From: Crenobacter caeni
GTDB lineage: Bacteria > Pseudomonadota > Gammaproteobacteria > Burkholderiales > Chromobacteriaceae
Length of the DNA stretch: 64,000 nucleotides
Assembly: GCF_010435965.1 (NCBI RefSeq)
Contig: NZ_JAAGAA010000009.1
Span: 124,001 to 188,000 of the forward strand
Direction of reading: 5' to 3'
The notes beneath the pieces were generated by a model. It had not been told where the DNA came from, ran no database searches, and saw only the letters and a list, made by a program, of their open reading frames with translations. Both the position numbers and the translations under genes were made by a program. Positions 59,840 through 64,000 of this stretch are shown piece after piece (position 1 is the stretch's first letter; each line of letters starts with the position of its first letter).

Positions 59840-60967
59840 GTGCCTACCGTACCAGCGATTCTCGCCCTGGCAGACGGCACCGTCTTCCGCGGCGAAGCCA
59901 TCGGCGCCACGGGCCACACCGTGGGCGAGGTGGTGTTCAATACCTCGATGACGGGCTATCAGGAAATCCTGACCGATCCGTCCTACACCAAACAGATCGT
60001 CACCCTGACCTATCCGCATATCGGGAACGTCGGCGCGAATCCGGAAGACTCCGAATCCCGCGCCGTTTTTGCATCCGGCCTGATCATCCGCGACCTGCCG
60101 CTCACCCACAGCAACTTCCGCGCGACCTCGTCGCTGTCCGACTACCTGCGCGAGAACGGCACCGTCGCCATCGCCGGCGTCGACACCCGCCACCTGACGC
60201 GCATCCTGCGCGAGAAGGGCGCGCAGGGCGGCTGCATCATGGCCGGCGAAATCGACGAGGCGCACGCGCTGGAACTGGCCAAGGGCTTCGGCTCGATGGC
60301 CGGGCAGGACCTCGCGCAGGTGGTCAGTTGCAGCGAGTCCTACCCGTGGACCACGCGCGAGTGGCGGCTGGGCGAGGGCTACACCGAGCAGCGCGAGCCG
60401 CGCTACCACGTCGTCGCCTACGACTTCGGCGTCAAGCACAACATCCTGCGCATGCTCGCCGAGCGCGGTTGCAAGCTGACCGTGGTGCCGGCCAAGACCC
60501 CGGCGCGCGACGTGCTCGCGCTCAACCCGCACGGCGTCTTCCTCTCCAACGGCCCGGGCGACCCGGAGCCTTGCACCTACGCGATCGACGCGATCCGCGA
60601 GCTGATGGCCGCACGCGTGCCGCTGTTCGGCATCTGCCTGGGCCACCAGCTGCTGGGGCTCGCCGCCGGCGGCAAGACCAGCAAGATGAAGTTCGGCCAC
60701 CACGGCGCGAACCACCCGGTGCAGGACCTGGATTCCGGCCGCGTGATGATCACCAGCCAGAACCACGGCTTCCAGGTCGACGAAGCGAGCCTGCCGGCCA
60801 ACGTGCGCGTGACCCACCGCTCGCTGTTCGACGGCACGGTGCAGGGCATCGCACTGACCGACCGCCCGGCGTTCTCCTTCCAGGGCCACCCTGAAGCGAG
60901 CCCGGGCCCGCACGACGTCGCCTACCTGTTCGACCGCTTCATCGCGGCGATGGAAGCGCAGGGCTAA
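59840..60967 (+). CDS. carA: Carbamoyl-phosphate synthase small subunit
   Basis: The glutaminase subunit feeds ammonia to CarB for carbamoyl phosphate, used in arginine and pyrimidine synthesis. The 375-residue protein has the N-terminal CPSase domain ([32 protein letters not shown]) and a class I glutaminase domain with the catalytic Cys in GICLGHQLL near residue 263 and the His-Glu pair in [13 protein letters not shown]. The start is GTG, with AGGAGC six bases upstream. Confidence 0.97.
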   Translation: MPTVPAILALADGTVFRGEAIGATGHTVGEVVFNTSMTGYQEILTDPSYTKQIVTLTYPHIGNVGANPEDSESRAVFASGLIIRDLPLTHSNFRATSSLSDYLRENGTVAIAGVDTRHLTRILREKGAQGGCIMAGEIDEAHALELAKGFGSMAGQDLAQVVSCSESYPWTTREWRLGEGYTEQREPRYHVVAYDFGVKHNILRMLAERGCKLTVVPAKTPARDVLALNPHGVFLSNGPGDPEPCTYAIDAIRELMAARVPLFGICLGHQLLGLAAGGKTSKMKFGHHGANHPVQDLDSGRVMITSQNHGFQVDEASLPANVRVTHRSLFDGTVQGIALTDRPAFSFQGHPEASPGPHDVAYLFDRFIAAMEAQG

Positions 60968-61000
60968 GCGGCAAACACAGGCAATCAACAGGAGGCAAGC

Positions 61001-61657
61001 ATGCTGGGCATCACCGATCCCTGGACCTACTTGATCGGCACGATCTTCATCATCCTGCTGCCGGGGCCGAACTCGCTCTACGTGCTGTCCGCCGCCGGGC
61101 AGCGCGGGGTGAGGGCGGGCTTCGCCGGCGCCCTGGGGGTGTTCGTCGGCGACGCGATCCTGATGCTGGCGGCCGCCGGCGGCGCCGCCGGCGTGCTCAA
61201 GGCGTGGCCGCTGCTCTTCACGGTGCTCAAGTACTCGGGCGGCGCCTACCTTGCGTGGATAGGCGTGCAGATGCTGATCGGTGCGTGGAAGAGCTTGCGC
61301 GCGCCGGCGCAGCCCGGGGCCGCATCTGACTCGCCCTCCGTGCGCGTCGACGCGAAGAGCCCGTTCAGGCGCGCGCTGTCGATCAGCCTGATGAACCCCA
61401 AGGCCATCCTGTTCTTCCTGTCGTTTTTCGTGCAGTTCGTCGACCCGGCCTACCCGTACCCGGCGCTGACCTTCGCCGCGCTGGGCGCCATCTTGCAGGT
61501 GTGCAGCATGACTTACCTGACGGTGCTGATCCTGGCCGGCAGCCATCTGGCCGCCGCGTTCCGTGCCCGGCGCCGCCTGGCGTCGGTTGCCACCGGCGGG
61601 GTCGGCGCGATGTTCGTCGGATTCGGCGCCAAGCTTGCGTCCGCCGGACTCAACTAG
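61001..61657 (+). CDS. leuE: LysE-family exporter, LeuE-like
   Basis: This 218-residue inner-membrane protein is a LysE/RhtB-family amino-acid exporter with six predicted membrane segments. The opening WTYLIGTIFIILLPGPNSLYVLSAAGQRGVRAG and the FVGDAILMLAAAGGAAGVLKAWPLLF stretch (given in part) match E. coli LeuE most closely. Its substrate here is inferred to be leucine or a related amino acid. It lies between carA and carB with gaps of about 30 and 20 bases, so all three are probably one transcript. Confidence 0.87.
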   Translation: MLGITDPWTYLIGTIFIILLPGPNSLYVLSAAGQRGVRAGFAGALGVFVGDAILMLAAAGGAAGVLKAWPLLFTVLKYSGGAYLAWIGVQMLIGAWKSLRAPAQPGAASDSPSVRVDAKSPFRRALSISLMNPKAILFFLSFFVQFVDPAYPYPALTFAALGAILQVCSMTYLTVLILAGSHLAAAFRARRRLASVATGGVGAMFVGFGAKLASAGLN

Positions 61658-61678
61658 ACAGCAAACAACGAGAACACC

Positions 61679-64000
<2,322 letters not shown>

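Overview
The window is a GC-rich chromosomal segment that looks like a betaproteobacterium of the order Neisseriales (Chromobacteriaceae-like). Supporting features are a petABC-sspA-sspB block, a pilB-pilC-pilD-coaE-zapD-yacG block, a carA-leuE-carB arrangement, a neisserial-type porin and a PhoX-family lipoprotein. The genus cannot be fixed from the sequence alone. Most genes are housekeeping. The accessory regions are the surface-polysaccharide cluster at the left end and the surface-lipoprotein plus type II secretion region at about 43.2-59.7 kb.

Layout. 0.2-6.8 kb (minus strand): wzz, galE, rfbB, rfaH, an EPS-associated MarR-type regulator, rfbA and rfbD. These make dTDP-sugar and UDP-galactose precursors and set polysaccharide chain length. 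The cluster carries its own RfaH antiterminator and an exact match to the ops element it recognises. 6.9-9.0 kb: groES-groEL behind a perfect CIRCE operator. 9.1-13.9 kb: a NIF3-family protein, the cytochrome bc1 complex (petABC) and sspAB. 14.0-17.8 kb: an EF-G paralogue, then amtB and glnK on the minus strand behind a sigma54 promoter and an NtrC-type site. 18.1-22.1 kb: ubiK, a ComM/YifB ATPase, a SPOR protein, dsbA and uppP. 22.2-22.5 kb: three tandem initiator tRNAs. 22.6-27.8 kb: purB, ffh, a CcsA/YpjD-like membrane protein and a photolyase. 28.1-30.6 kb: a porin and a CorB/CNNM-type protein. 30.6-36.0 kb: type IV pilus assembly genes pilB-pilC-pilD with coaE, zapD and yacG. 36.1-38.8 kb: amidase, tsaE and queG. 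38.9-43.1 kb: a MaoC hydratase, etfBA and an acyl-CoA dehydrogenase around a PsrA-like operator. 43.2-48.8 kb (minus): PhoX-like lipoprotein, an unknown outer-membrane protein and an unknown large lipoprotein. 49.1-59.7 kb: a complete gspCDEFGHIJKLMN type II secretion operon. 59.8-64.0 kb: carA, leuE and the first 774 codons of carB, which is cut by the window end.

How the parts connect. PilD (33.6 kb) is the only prepilin peptidase seen, and it probably processes both type IV pilins and the GspG-K pseudopilins, because the gsp operon has no gspO. DsbA, the bc1 complex, ETF and the porin are the expected envelope and respiratory background. The most interesting signals are four. First, a ten-G tract lies inside gspD and could switch the whole secretion system by slippage. 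Second, an rfaH gene and a perfect ops element sit in one polysaccharide cluster. Third, two poly-glycine lipoproteins flank an unknown envelope protein next to the secretion operon. Fourth, there is a well-defined set of classic regulatory sites (CIRCE, sigma54/NtrC, PsrA-like). All functional statements are from reading the sequence. No database search was possible.
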